The position numbers and the translations under genes are program-made. 64,000 nucleotides of DNA from Drosophila miranda (Eukaryota; Arthropoda; Insecta; Diptera; Drosophilidae): positions 6,138,001-6,202,000 of the forward strand of contig NC_046675.1 in NCBI RefSeq assembly GCF_003369915.1, in the 5' to 3' direction. Shown here piece after piece: positions 49,306-62,068 of the stretch; positions within the stretch are counted from its first letter, which is position 1; every line of letters begins with the position of its first letter. The notes under the pieces were generated by a model. The model did no database searches and was not told where the DNA came from. It was given only the letters and a program-made list of their open reading frames with translations.

Positions 49306-50527
49306 GGGGACGCAAACGGGGACGGGGACGGGGACTCTTAGCTCAGGCATATCAAACAGTACGAGAAAATACAATCATTCCGTGTTTAAGGAATTAATAG
49401 ATGTTTGCACCTTTAGGAGATACAATATCTATGTCGATGTCGTATCCGATTATACCATATTATTGTCGTTGTTGTTGATGTAAAAGTTTATTCGGAACAC
49501 ATGCAGTTACAATTTTGCTCAAATATAACACATTTAAATGCTACAGTTACAGCTACAGATACAGATACAGATACATATTCTGCACCCATATGCAGTTCAA
49601 ATCCGGTCAAAAGAATCCAGGCTATGGCCCACAATCACGCCTCAGCCCATGCCATGCCATGCCATGCCACGCCACGCCACGCCTTCAGTCTCAAACTCAA
49701 ACTAAATGAGAATGAAACCAAACCCATGAATCGAGCACCAAAACCAAACCAAAACGAGCTCAAAAGTGCCCCAAATGTTAACTATACTCGTAAATGGTTC
49801 TAATTTAATACTCATAATTATTACGAAATTGTGTAAGGAATCGAAGCCAATTGTTTTTAGCAATTATATACATATACATACGTACGTTAACTGTAACGGA
49901 GATGAATAGTCATGGATAATGTTTTAAAGTGGATCCACTCGATGGCATACCACACCTTAAGAAGGAATCGACAACGCTAGCCTCGATCGAACAAGAGAGA
50001 CCCCAAGTAACTTAAGGCAATTAGTTTATAGACTTTCACCAACCAAATTGAGATTCACTTGGCTAAGGAAACCCCATTAAACTGTAAGCTCGTATACCCA
50101 AGAGGTTTTTCATTTTAGACTCCGACTGTGTGCATTTTGGATTGGATGTTTTGTTAGCGAGTCAAGAACAAATTGAAGTATTAGTATTTTTTAAACGTTT
50201 ATGTGTTGTTCGTAATTTGTAATTCGAAGTGTTGTAGAGTCGAAATGAATCAACGAGGAAACTGTTGTATTAACGTGGCCGGCTCTCGTATGACCCCCCC
50301 ATTCGAGGATCCAGTCTCTACACCTCTTCTGGGGCATACAGATCTGAGCTATATTGTACTTTGTTGTGTAGCCACATCCAATAATTGATTTGTGATAGTT
50401 TTTAAAAATGTTTGATAACCAACTGCATACACATACTGTAGCCCCCGACTTTTACCTGCCCGCCCACACACAGAGAGGCAACGGTGTAGCTGGGATGTAT
50501 TTAGAACACACACAAAACTGAACACGA

Positions 50528-50533
50528 AATAAA
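50528..50533 (+). terminator. Distal poly(A) signal of the transporter gene
   Basis: AATAAA stands at the end of the long AT-rich 3'-UTR-like stretch that follows the distal exon. Confidence 0.5.
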
Positions 50534-50559
50534 TACAAAGTTGAAAACAAGGAATACTA

Positions 50560-52750
50560 GATTACTTATTTTGTGCGGCTTCATTCGGTTTCTCGGGCAG
50601 GCCCTAAGTTGGCTCTGAGTTTGTTGGGAAATTTCAAGCCAAGGGGCAACTGGGAAAATCTATCAGTAATAAAACATCAACCATTCAAATTACATCTCCC
50701 CTTCCAAAAATTATTTTAAAATTCTAAAAGGATCGAAAAATTGAAATTAAAGTCCAAATTAGAAATTTTTCTTGATACTTCGTGAACAGAAAATACCGAT
50801 TTTGGCCGAATATAGTGCGCGTTTCATTTAAAGAAATCGAGGCAGTGCCGTCGGGTGATCACGGATATAGTATATATAAGATAAAAAAAATCGGAAGAGA
50901 ACAGGCGACGCTCGGCCCATTAGGCGGGCGGCGTGAAATTATTTTGGTGTTCCAACAAATTTTGTTTTTTGTTTGTCTTTTGTTTTGTCAAAAACCACAT
51001 CGTGTGATTTTGCATTCTTAAAAATTACATTTATTTTTGTTTTGGAAACTCGATTTGGCGCAAAGCGCTCAGATTTTAATACCTGACGTATAAGTCAATC
51101 CCGCAAGACTTAAATAACAACAAATTCTTACCCAGACGCAGAAGCGGTGTTATTCAACTAACCTTAGGGAAACAAGATTTCAAGATGAACAAAGTTGGTA
51201 AGTGAGAGCCCCGCGAGGAGATTATAAATGCATTAATTTACTACAAAATCATATATTAAAACATTGTGTATATGGATTCGTTTTGAGTTAAAAGACACTT
51301 AAGATTCTATACATTAAACTATGGAAAAGTGATACTTTTGTAAAAATTCTCTGCTGTCTGCTCTCAAGGCACTTAACATTAAGGTACATAAAACAAAAAC
51401 AGACTTTGTTCTTGGACGGACATTCGATATAGTCTCTGGTATTACAATTATTCGAGCACAAACAGTTACATTTACATTTACTGACTGACAGATACATGTA
51501 CGTTTTTCTTTAAGGCACAATTTACACTTTTGACAGCTTCGTATTTGTATTTTTCTACAAATTGATAGTGGAATGGAATATTAGGGAGAGGGACAGCCCT
51601 CTGAGGACTGAATGTGACACCCAGAAACAAAACCAAAAGCGGACATAGCCAGCCGGCTCAGTCGCAGCGGCACATTTGGAAATGGAGGAGTTGCCCAAAT
51701 GCTGCGACAGTCACTGCCCTGCCCACCGATCGGAGACTGCTGCTGCTGCTTCTGCCCTGAGATGACTATGAAAAATGTGTGAAAAAGATTTTTTGTGCCC
51801 ATGTCCAGCTACCTATGGCTATAAAGTTTTTAATGAAAAAAGCTGGAGATTTCTTTTTTGCCCTGGTAGGAGACCAAGTGGCTGATAAACTGGTTCCTGC
51901 GGCGCATAGAAAAAGTTCTCAGGGTACAGATAATAAAATTCAAGCGCATATGATAATCAAGGAGCAAAAAGCGGCAGCGGCAGCGGCATATATATTTAAT
52001 TCAGGCAAAAAAAAAAAAAGAAAAAAGCAGCCAACAGACCATCGGACGCAATGTCGACGATTTAATATAAGAAAAACACGACGGCAGGCGTTGGATATTT
52101 TGTGCCATCCGTTGGACCAGGCAGAGGCCAAGGAAAAAAGGTGTGCGTGCGGCACAAACAACCCTCAGGCTGGACCTGGACCTCCCCGATGGGTGTAGGT
52201 ACGGGGCCTAACTGGGTTTTGATGTTAACAGGTTTGCGATCGGCGCTCTGAGCGAGCGAGCACACACGCATACAGCTGGGCGACTTCACGGACATTAGAG
52301 AGGGCCACAGAAGGAGCAGCGACAGCGACAACGAAAGCGAAAACCCGGAGGACGACGCTTCCGTAATCTGAGCGCAGTAGGCGCGGCTGTTTGCGCTTTT
52401 CTGCTGCCGTTGCCGCCGTGGATGCTCCTGCTGCCGCTGCCGCTGCTGCTGCTGCTTTTGATAGAAATGACAAATAACCAGATTCATTGTAATAGATTAT
52501 GTCTACAACTTAATCGCCTTGCAGATAAATGATGACAATGTTCAAAAGGAGCAGAAGAGCAAACGGATTGCAGAGCGGATTGCGGAGAACTGGGCTGGCA
52601 GCTCGTTTTGTTTTTGGGTGTCAATTTTTGTGTCTTTGAGATTGCTGTTGCTTTGTAGTTTATGTCTTTTGTGGAGAGATTTGATGTGAGTTTTTCGATT
52701 GGACGAAAGTTGGCTGAAAAGGCTAGAGAGTTAGTTATTTGGCGTGCAGG
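50560..52750. other. Intergenic region with a Cys-rich open stretch
   Basis: No gene is firmly supported. Two overlapping minus-strand frames between 51560 and 51288 are Cys-rich (see findings). A plus-strand ATG at 51185 runs only five codons into a perfect donor (gttg|gtaagt) with no matching second exon found. 52370-52460 carries CAG/CTG repeats that open all frames. Confidence 0.45.
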
Positions 52751-52755
52751 GATCC

Positions 52756-55700
52756 CTAACTAAATCTATAAAGCATGGTGAGCGTCAGGCCAATCAGTGC
52801 GATGACCAGCCCCAGGGCCGACTGCAGGCCCGAGGCGCCGGCCAGTCGACACTTGAACATATCGTAGCGCGTCTCCTTGTCGGCGACAATATTCTGATAC
52901 TCGGCCTCCACCAGCTGTCCATCGTAGTAGGTGATTAGATCCTCAAACGGATACTCGTAGCCCTGCAGGCACTCGCACTTGTAGCCGCCGGTTTCATAGC
53001 CACGACCCATTATGGGAACGCACTGGAAATAAGAGGGAGGAAAGCAATTAGGGTGCTATTATGATTCGTAAATATGACAGGAGCTGCTCACGTAGGATGA
53101 CTTCTCGTCGCACTTGTGCGTGCCCTTGTAGGCATTGGGCTCATAGTACCAGTCCGGGCACTGATTGATGTCCAGCTGCATCATGTCCATGGACACGGCC
53201 ACGACACCCCTGCGTAGAGCAAACAAATTAGTCAGTTTAATTGCCAAACATTTGCATCACAATGGCCCGCCGCTCATGGGAGTCACAAGTCAAAAGTTAG
53301 GCCATGTCAACACTCGAAAATTAGACAATCAAATCATAGAAACTACAACAAAGCATTTGCATGAGAATAGGGCTTTGAATGGGATTCTGAGTCTGAATCC
53401 GAATGGGAATGGGACTGCACCCTAAAAGGGGTTACGGCCCGCGACAGCGGCACGCAGCGGACCGGCCCAACAAGTATCACTACCCTACCCTTACCCTACC
53501 CAATAAAAACCCATCCCCTCTGCGGTAGGGTACTTTACTTACTTGAATTCCAGTTTCACTTTGAGGCTATCCCAGCCAAAGAAGGGCACCGCATAGGTCA
53601 CCAGCCACTTCTTCACATAGCCATTGCAGTCGAACTGAGGCTGGGTCCAGTAGCCGTGCTTGATGCTGGCCGCCCTATACGAGTTGGGGTAGTGCTCGTA
53701 CTTCTGCTGGTATTCACCTGTCTCGTTGTGCCGCAACTTGATCTTCATATAGAAGGTCTCGAGATCGTCAAAGTTGGTGTTCCAGCGCTGCTTGAGGAAC
53801 TTGAAGTACTTCTTCTCGGTGTACAGATCGTGCGTTTTGTTGATGCGCGCCAGATCCTCCACCTTGTACTTGCGCGTGTTCAGCTCCGTTTTGTAGGCAT
53901 AGGGTGCGAAGTAGGTGCGATTGGTGAACTTATTGCGCTCCCAGAGCGTTGAGGCCGACCAGACCTTGCTGTCGCCCATCATAATGGCCAGAGTCTCGCC
54001 GATCATTTGATCCTCGGTCAGGGGCTTGTCCGCCACACGCTTGCCCGAGTAGACCTCATTGGGATCCGATATCTGCCGAGAGCAATGAAAAGGAAGGAGG
54101 ATGTGCATAAGTAAGGTAAGTGTTTGGGGAGCAGTCGCAGCAGCAGCAGATCTTTGGGAAATCTTTCCCCACCCCGAAGAGGAGTTTTGCATTTGAATGC
54201 TAAGAACTTGTGCAAATATAGACACAGCGAGCGACACAGCAAGAGCGAGTGATATACAAGGAAACTCTAGTTCTGTGGCTGCTGCCTCGTCCTCTCGTCC
54301 TCTGCGGCTGCTGGGTGCTGGCTGCTGGCCTTTAATGAAGACGACGCCTTGTGTCGAACCCGTTTTTCGTGTCCTTTGCGCTCAAACTAATGAATTTAGC
54401 ATTTGGTAATGGTTTGACACTGAATATTTAATTCACGCCGTGCGGCTGGCAACTCGAGGCTCCTACTGCAACACAGACACCACACACACAGAATCCGAGG
54501 CCGTGGCCGTGGCCGTAGCCGAGGCTGAAACTGTGAAACTGGCATTGCAGGAAAGCAGGAAATTCGAGGAAGTTGAATTACGCGTGGAAAATTATAATTT
54601 ACACTTGAGAAGTTTTCAAGAGCCGTCGTCGAAGGCTCTTAATAGGTGTCGGGTTATCAATTATTGCTCTTCATTTAGCGTGAAGGCGAAATGATGAGAG
54701 GCGATGGGAACACTCTTCCATCGCTCCACATAGATAGAATAGACACGGCTGCTGCTTACCTGCAGGAAGGCGCTAATAAAGTTGGCCAGTCGCACGGCCA
54801 TCTTGGCTTCGTTCTCGAACTGCTCCTTGGCGCCAAAGCTTACATCTCCTCGCAGTATGAGATCCTGCGGATGGAAGCTGCCAAGACACATATGCATCAG
54901 TAAATATCCCATCCCCCGCCCCAAGTTTTGAACTCACTTTTTGCACGTGCGGTAGTTGACACCGTGGATGAACTTCAATACTTGATCGATGTTTATATGC
55001 TCCGAGTGCAGAGACCTGGAACCTGTCGTATAGTTGCGGTACTCGGAGTGCATGTCCAGATACTTCTGCCGCACATGGTACGGAGCCTTCTCCCACTGGA
55101 TAGGCAGCTTTTGAATCCCTGTAAGAGTTGGAATGTGTTAATAGGGAGTCTGATTCGAGGCATGGATTCACCTACAGCCAATACTGAGACAGTCATACTC
55201 GTTGTAGTACTGCTCTGCCGAGGCCCGCTCTACGATCTCGCCCAGGTAGGGCCGGCGCACGACGTTGGGCAGCCGGAAGCCCGGCTTACAGCGACATTGG
55301 TAGCCGCCCCGCCTGAAGCCCCAGCCATGCAAGGGCTCACACTCTGTCGTCTCCTTTTTACATCTCGCTGTGTCTGCAAAGTGATTCGGCCCCTTGTTGC
55401 CTTCGCCAAGGGGACACTGATTTATGTCTATACGCTCAAAGTCCATTTCCAGGACGGACACTGCAGTGTATCTGTGGAAAACCAAGAGGATTAGGACTAA
55501 CCTCGGCTCAAGAACAAGTTCGACTTACTTGGGATATTCGATGTGCCGGAACTGGGTGTGCCGGGGGTAGATATCTGCTATGGGAACGACGGCTGCCACC
55601 AGCCATTTATTCGAACGACCACAGTCGAAGTATGGCCGCGTGAACTTAATCGGTCCGGGATTCTCTTCAGCGCCAGGCGGGCCGTGGAAGGTGAACGTTT

Positions 55701-56442
55701 CGTTTGTGTTATTGGCATAGCGGATCTCCACCTGGTAGGTGATCTTGGTGTCATGCCGTCCCTCGACATTGTCCGGTAGCCAGGCGCGGTACCACTCGTT
55801 TATCTTGTACAGGTCATGGCTGTAGTCCTTCGATATAGAGTCGGGATGGTGGGCGCCCAAGTCCTGAACGTCGAATGTGTTCCACGTGGAAATCTTTTGC
55901 AAATGAATGGGATCGTTGAAGTCATCCAAACGGAAGGTTCGCGGTCCAAAGCGGGGAAACGTCTTGTTGAAGAAGCCGCGATACGAGGACGAATACGAGC
56001 TGTTTGGCGAAAAGTAGACAGCCGAGGCGTTGATCGACGGATTGGACGATACGTCAGCCACGGTGGAGAGGAAGTAGTACATCATGCCCGGATCGTAGGT
56101 GTCGTTGATGGCGGGTCGAATGAATCGCGACTGCAGAATGTAGCTCCAGAAGAAGCTGCGTGTCAGCGCCATGTTCTGCAGATGCAGCAACGCCGTCCGA
56201 TTGGGGAACACGGGATTCACATTCACCTCTTTGATGTCCGGGTGGTGGGAAACGGCATCCATGGGCATGAACAGGTCCGAATGATGCTGGATGGGACAGT
56301 TGTCGGCATTGACTTTGTCAAACTGTATCTTGATCTCATCGAAGGCGTCGCGGGCCTGCCACTCGTGCTGGGCGAACACGCCCACGGCGAGTACCAGCAT
56401 AAAAAGCAGGTAGCTGCGCCCCAAAATCGTCGAGGGAAACAT
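52756..56442 (-). CDS. Secreted or membrane-anchored protein with two smog/GPR158-like ectodomain units
   Basis: Seven exons (56442-55529, 55471-55176, 55118-54938, 54877-54760, 54072-53543, 53209-53092, 53022-52756) keep frame and give 807 residues. Residues 1-24 are a signal peptide. Two homologous units follow. Each ends with a conserved FDC(N/G)-KWLV(A/T) stretch, a strand leading into MDxxxxDINQCP, a Cys-containing loop, and an EGF-like (R/E)GGYxCxC-xGF/GYxxP. That order is typical of the Cache-plus-EGF ectodomain of smog/GPR158/GPR179 class C receptors. No seven-helix domain follows; the protein ends in one hydrophobic segment, LGLVIALIGLTLTMLYRFS, after GASG, so a GPI anchor or single-pass anchor is likely. 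Exon 2 is ended at gtaggt because only that keeps the frame. Confidence 0.8.
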
Positions 56443-56639
56443 TCTAGTTATGTTTTCTGGCTACGCGTGCGGCCACGCCCTGCTGTCCGTTAGTAGTGCT
56501 AACTAAAACCACTTTTAATTGAAACAAACACAAACACAAATAACTTAAACAATAAGTGAGATTCTTGGGGCGTGGGGCGCGATACGCCAAGTAAATTAGT
56601 AATGTTTGCACTTGTTGGAACTACGCCCTCAATGTGAGA

Positions 56640-56655
56640 TATCGATGTATCGATA
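56640..56655 (-). promoter_or_regulatory. DRE-type sites upstream of the smog-like gene
   Basis: TATCGATG is followed at once by TATCGATA, about 200 bp upstream of the start codon at 56442. This is the DREF-site form also found before Cdk2. No TATA box is seen. Confidence 0.55.
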
Positions 56656-59144
56656 TACATATATTTGTTGACAATATTTTTGTAGGTAAAATAAATATGC
56701 ATGTTTTTTGGGATATATCATCAACGGAACTACTCATCTTCGCTAAGGTTATTTTTCTGCTGTTTCACATCGTTAAACATGCGACTTTTCAGTCAACTTA
56801 TCCACCTACAAAAAATATCGGTATTTTTGTGCGATAAGTGGGAAATTATTACGGCATGTATAGAATTCCATTATACCCTACCTTTAGGTACATATTCAGT
56901 TTCATTTGTTTTTTGTTGACCTGTTCTGGTGCATTGCTTCTGTGATAGGTAGTGTTTATATACCGTATATACTGTCCTAAAATAATTCTAAACTTTTTTG
57001 AAAAATGGCTTTGAAATTAATTTAGAATGCAATTTGTTCCTGTTTTTTTACACGATACGAACACAAAAAAAAACACAATTATCTAATATATTAATAATTT
57101 TGTAAAAATTGGTCTATGTTTCAATGGTATTTGTGCATTCATGATGTGTATAAAGTACATCAAACAGTATTGTAAAGTGTTCGCTCATTATTGATGTATC
57201 GATTTTCTGAGCGAACCAGTTGTGTAATTGAACCAGTTTTTTTGGCGGGACACACAATTTAAGAATTGTAATTCATTGAGATTGTTGTCCGTTGTGTATG
57301 TGTTTTGTTTGGCAGCATCCACTTGGAGATATCGCACAGTGCAAACTCTTTAGCAGGTAACTTTCACTTTGAATTTGAAGAAAAACATTTTTGATATTCG
57401 ATATATCTACATATCGATCTTAGCACATAATCCGAGTCCCACATCTATAGTAGTACCTTGGTTGTCCTCGAACAAGAGGTTTCACTGTATTTACATGCAC
57501 ATTCAGATGTATTATCCCCCCATTGGCCATTTCTTTAGTGACCCTTCCTCGTATCTGCATTATTGAAGTCCATTTGTGCTGCAGCCCTCGCCACTGACCG
57601 GGCCATCCCATTGAGATAGGGATTAATTTAATACAGAATCGGGTCAGCACCCAAAGCAGCTATTTTGGCAACTTTGCGGCTGTGGTTACGGCTCTGCTCT
57701 CCAGCCCCGAAGGGGCCGCGATGCTGCGGCAAGAGCCATTTCCTGGCGCTATCGCCCAGTGTCAATCTGCTGCTGTGGCTGCCGCTCCTCTTCCTCTGTC
57801 GCCACCTGCGCTAAATGACACGAATTAGTGGACGAGCTGTATCCCCCCCCACCCCCCGCCGGGCACCACCGATCTCCATTACATTGCTGCAGTCTGCAGC
57901 CACGTCCACATTTACGTTTACGTCCTGGCCATTTCGCTTGGGTTATTTATTACACCTGTCGTTTTATGCTTTACCTTTTGGCCATTTTTTCGTCCATTGT
58001 CGTTCAGTCGGGGGTCGAGTCTCGGGGTCTGTTGTTTTTGCCAGTTGGATTACAGCCGGGGTGTGGGGGGAGTGGGATCCTACCTCTGGCCGACAAAACT
58101 AAAATTTGGCACAAACATAATTTCCAGTTTGTCGACTGACATTTCCGTACGTGTGTGTGTGGTGTGTGTGTGTGTGTGTTGTCTGTGTTGGGTATAGATG
58201 GTGTGGCTGTCTGGTTATCCTCTGGTACCGGCAACCGTAATGCAGATAAATCTACGCGCCTCCCGCACTGTTTTATTTTGCACGTGGGAATCACCGGAGT
58301 TACTGCCGCTGCCACAGCCACTGCCACTGCAACTTGCAGCACATTTTGCAGTTACATATTTCGGTCGTTGTGTGCTTTGTTTTAGTTTGGTTTTTGGGCA
58401 TTCGCCTTTTGTTTCTTGTTTCGCCGGCTACTGTAATTGATTGTTGCATAAATTCCGTTCTTGTTGTTGGCCCCCAAAAATGGCCATGGCAATTGCCGGC
58501 TCTGTGCCAGAGAGTGTTTTACGGGGGACTACAGTTACTGGATGGATGTTGCCCCAGAAAATAGGTTGGCGTACGGCAAGGGATTTGGCAGCGTTGCATG
58601 GCAGATAACGCGAGGGCATTAAAAGTTTTGCAAATTCGCGATTGGATGGGTCGGCAAATGAAATTTGTGTGGATGGATGGAAAGACACTCTCTGTAGGAG
58701 CTCCTATATCCGACAAGTATCTAGTAAATACGGATAATTCCATAAAATATTGTGCTGTATACTGGCACTCAAAGGAATTATTAATAGCCGTTCTGACTTA
58801 TTTCTGATAATTTTTATCAGTCCCCGAGAACCAAAATGGATGCATTGCTATATGCTATATACATATTCGGGCAAATCGCCTTCTAAATAAACGCGAAAGT
58901 TCAAAAAACCAAAGAGCACACACAGAGCAGACCACAGGCCGAAAATCAGCCACAACGAAAAGCGCAACGAGATAAAAGAGTCTTAGAATGAATGGCAGAC
59001 AGTCGAAGAGGGAAAAGCGAAGAGTGGTGGAGGGAGGGAGGCAACAATTTAAGCAAAATCAAACAGAAATTGCTGGGCAAATATAATAAAACAAAAGCGT
59101 GTGCGTAGACAATGCCGGACAATGACAAGGCTGGACAGCAGAGC

Positions 59145-59220
59145 AGGACAGGACATAGACATGGACTCGGACAGGGCCACAGGCACAGACACAGACATGA
59201 ACATGGACGTGGACACATGT
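59145..59220. repeat. Degenerate GGACAT/GGACAC hexamer array
   Basis: About twelve imperfect hexamers of the form (a/g)gacat(g/a) and ggacac stand in a row and yield an Asp/Met/Thr-rich open frame. Confidence 0.7.
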
Positions 59221-60524
59221 ACATATGCAAATCAGCTCTACGAGTATGTGGCCATGTCTGATCGTTGGATTGCATTTTGGCATGGCTCCCAAAAAGAAAA
59301 GATGAGCAAAAATAAAGTAAAGTGAAATAAAACGAAGTGAAATAAGGAAAAGTAAAGTCCAAATGCCTGTACGTGCGGCTATGGTGGAATCCGGTGAGGA
59401 GAGCGGAGCAGAACAGAGCAGTGCAAAGCAGTGCAGAGAGGAGCGGGATGAAAGCACAGCAACAAAGCAAATAACAGCAACAGCAACACACAAAAGCGGC
59501 CTAACACACAGCGCAAAACATTTTTTTGTCAAGGGTGAATGACCCAGAATCAAAATCCACAAAGTCGTCGACGTCGTCGTCGTCGTCGTTGCCTGCCTCT
59601 GCCAGCCACCTCCTCATCTTCATCCTCATGCAGCAGCAGCAGCAGCAGAAGCAGTCGTTGGAATCAAGGTACATGTTTATTTGGATAGAAGGTGAGGCCA
59701 TACGAGAGAGCGGCCTGCACTGGTTCCCCTATCCGGATGCTGCCTTACCCTTGTGTTGAATATACCATGCATTGAATCTTCGTGCGTTTCGGCTCGTTTC
59801 AGTTTTCGCTATCCTCCCCTCCACACTTTCTGCATCATTTTGTGCGGTTCTCGGGCCTTGCTCCTCCTCGGGCTGTTATGATTGCCACAGCCAGACGATA
59901 ACCCAAACCAAGCGGCAGCAGCACCACCAGCAACCAGAAAAAAAGAAGAGTATTTGAACATTTTTGCAGCATTGCACACGCGACTCTCGCACGCTCAGCC
60001 AGACAGTCTGGTCTGAGAGATACCCAATGCGGTCCACTCACAGACACAAATGCACTGCAGATACAGTTGCACAGACATTGCTATTGCTCTCTCTCTCTGG
60101 ATTTTCAATGGGCCACGAGTGTTATCGGGCAAACCGAGAGCCGTTAATTGCATGGCATTGTGCTTGTGCTTTGCCAGAGATACAGATACTCTTGCTGCTG
60201 CCATGCTCTTGCGTCTGGCCATCAAATCAATCTTCATTTGCCCACAAAACGAAACTTTATTTTCTGCAGCAGCAAAAACCTCTGACAGGCCAACAACTTC
60301 CTCGCACACACACACACACACAGACACACAAAGCAGCAATTAAAGTTGACCCAAGGACCAGCTTGGGCCCCTCTTCGCGTCCTGTCACCTAATTTCCGTT
60401 TTAGAAAACATGTCCCCTCTGCCCCAGCCAAGTGGCACTTGAGCTTCAGCCCCTGCCCCTGCCCCTGTCTCTGTCCCTGTCCTGCCATCCTTGTGTAGTC
60501 AGACACAACTAGTTCTTCAAGTCA

Positions 60525-60572
60525 GACGAGGACGTGGACGTGGACGTGGACAACGACGACGACGACAGCAGC
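60525..60572. repeat. GGACGT / GAC tandem tract
   Basis: Hexamers gtggac and aggacg pass into (gac)n and (agc)n triplets. Confidence 0.75.
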
Positions 60573-62009
60573 AGCAAATAATTTTGTAATTCAATTGTTG
60601 TCGTTCTTCGCATATGGCGTCTCCTCCTCCGGCAGGTTCCTTCGGCTAGCACATTGCCCTGTGGCAAGTGGCCGGCCGCCTGCCTAGCCAGGCTCGACTG
60701 ACTTGTGCTCCCTGTGCCTCGAGGACCTACGACAATAGCCAAGCCCGACCGGAAACGGAATGGCCGACAAGCGACGACCTCGGTCCGTTCATGTAGTTAG
60801 CAGAAGTTCAGCAAATTGCAGTCCTATTCCTTCTTTTCCTTTTCCCTTTCCCTCTCCTGCTCCTGCTCCTTCCTGTCGTGTTCTTCTGTCGACGCTACCT
60901 CTTCTAACGGCCAGTGTGGCCCCAACTTTTGCATTATGTGAATGTATTCCGTTTGTGCCGTTTCGAAAATGTTTTTAATTAGGGCTCTTGCTCATCCTTC
61001 AAAGCCCAATGGCATCGACTCGAGAATTACCAACTTTGGGTGCCTTTCCTGGCTGTCACATCGGAAGCTAATTAAATAATTCTCCTGGCAATAAATAACT
61101 TGTTTTGTTTTAATGAAATTTACATACCAAATAAATTGAATTAAATTATATTAAATTAAGCAATTTATGGTCCATCATCTGCAGACAGTAATCCTCCAGC
61201 AAATCCTGCAACTCCTGCATTCGTGGCAAAAAGTTTTTCCCAGGGTCCCATCTTCGTCCTATGTGGCATGTAATTTATGCGTATTAATTTCATCTCTGGC
61301 CTATCCTGCTTCCTGTCTGTCAGTCGGCCTGCACAATGGACTCCTTGCGGCCTTAATGTTCGTTATGCGTTTTGAATTGGAAGTTGTGTTCGATGGCCCC
61401 TTCGTTGTCCATGCGGTCCAGTCCGGTCATTGCATTGCAGAGTTCTCTCGTTTTCCTTTTTTTTAGCAGCACAAAAGATATAGATGGATTAAAAAGGATT
61501 CATTCTCTGCCTCTCTTTCGTTCTTGTGTTCTGTGTAGCTCTCTCTTTTTGCACAATAGGAATGCAGGCCAAGCAGCGATTGCATTGCAGGAACCGCTCA
61601 ATCCCTTCGCCATTATTCGCATTATAATGCCATTTTGATATGTAAATACTCGTAAACAACAGCAAAATGGAAGACCCGCGAGCAGGGCCTTCCCATCGGT
61701 GCGGCGTTCTAATTGCCGGCAAGGACCTGCCTGGATGCCCGCTCGACTGCCTGGCATCCTGCTAGGCTGGACATGCAATTGCATTGCAGTCGCTGTCGCT
61801 GGCATTGTTCCAGTCTACGGCCTCCAGCCCCAGAGATTCGCTTGTGCTTCTCCTGGTCTTAAGGGTTGAGTTTCAAGTTCTGCACTCGTCGGGGTTATCG
61901 GACGATTACAAAAGATTTCCTACTCTCTGGTCAGCATCGGCATCGTCGTGAGGTACAGAAATCCAAAAAAGCAAAACTTGCAGCGGAAGTTGAGCGTACA
62001 TTTCATCAG

Positions 62010-62068
62010 CTGCCTGGACCCTGGCCCCTGTACCCTGGACCCTGGACTTGGACCCTGGACTCCTGCTG
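62010..62068. repeat. CCCTGGA minisatellite
   Basis: Units of ccctgga with variants (ccctggcc, ccctgta, cttgga) occur about seven times. Confidence 0.75.

Noticed and set aside
51779-52198. Plus-strand frame of 139 codons with Ala and Lys runs
   Set aside because: The Ala run comes from GCG/GCA repeats and the Lys run from a poly-A tract. There is no motif, no splice partner and no natural protein character.
54773-55171. 132-codon minus-strand frame overlapping exons 3 and 4 of the smog-like gene
   Set aside because: It would follow if exon 2 ended at gtgaat instead of gtaggt. The alternative frame loses the regular helix-like pattern and does not connect to exon 4, whereas gtaggt keeps the frame through to the stop.
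58946-59562. Overlapping minus-strand frames rich in Cys, Leu and Ser
   Set aside because: They arise from GACAT-type and GCAGAG-type repeats on the plus strand. Two frames of the same strand are open at once, so it is composition, not coding.
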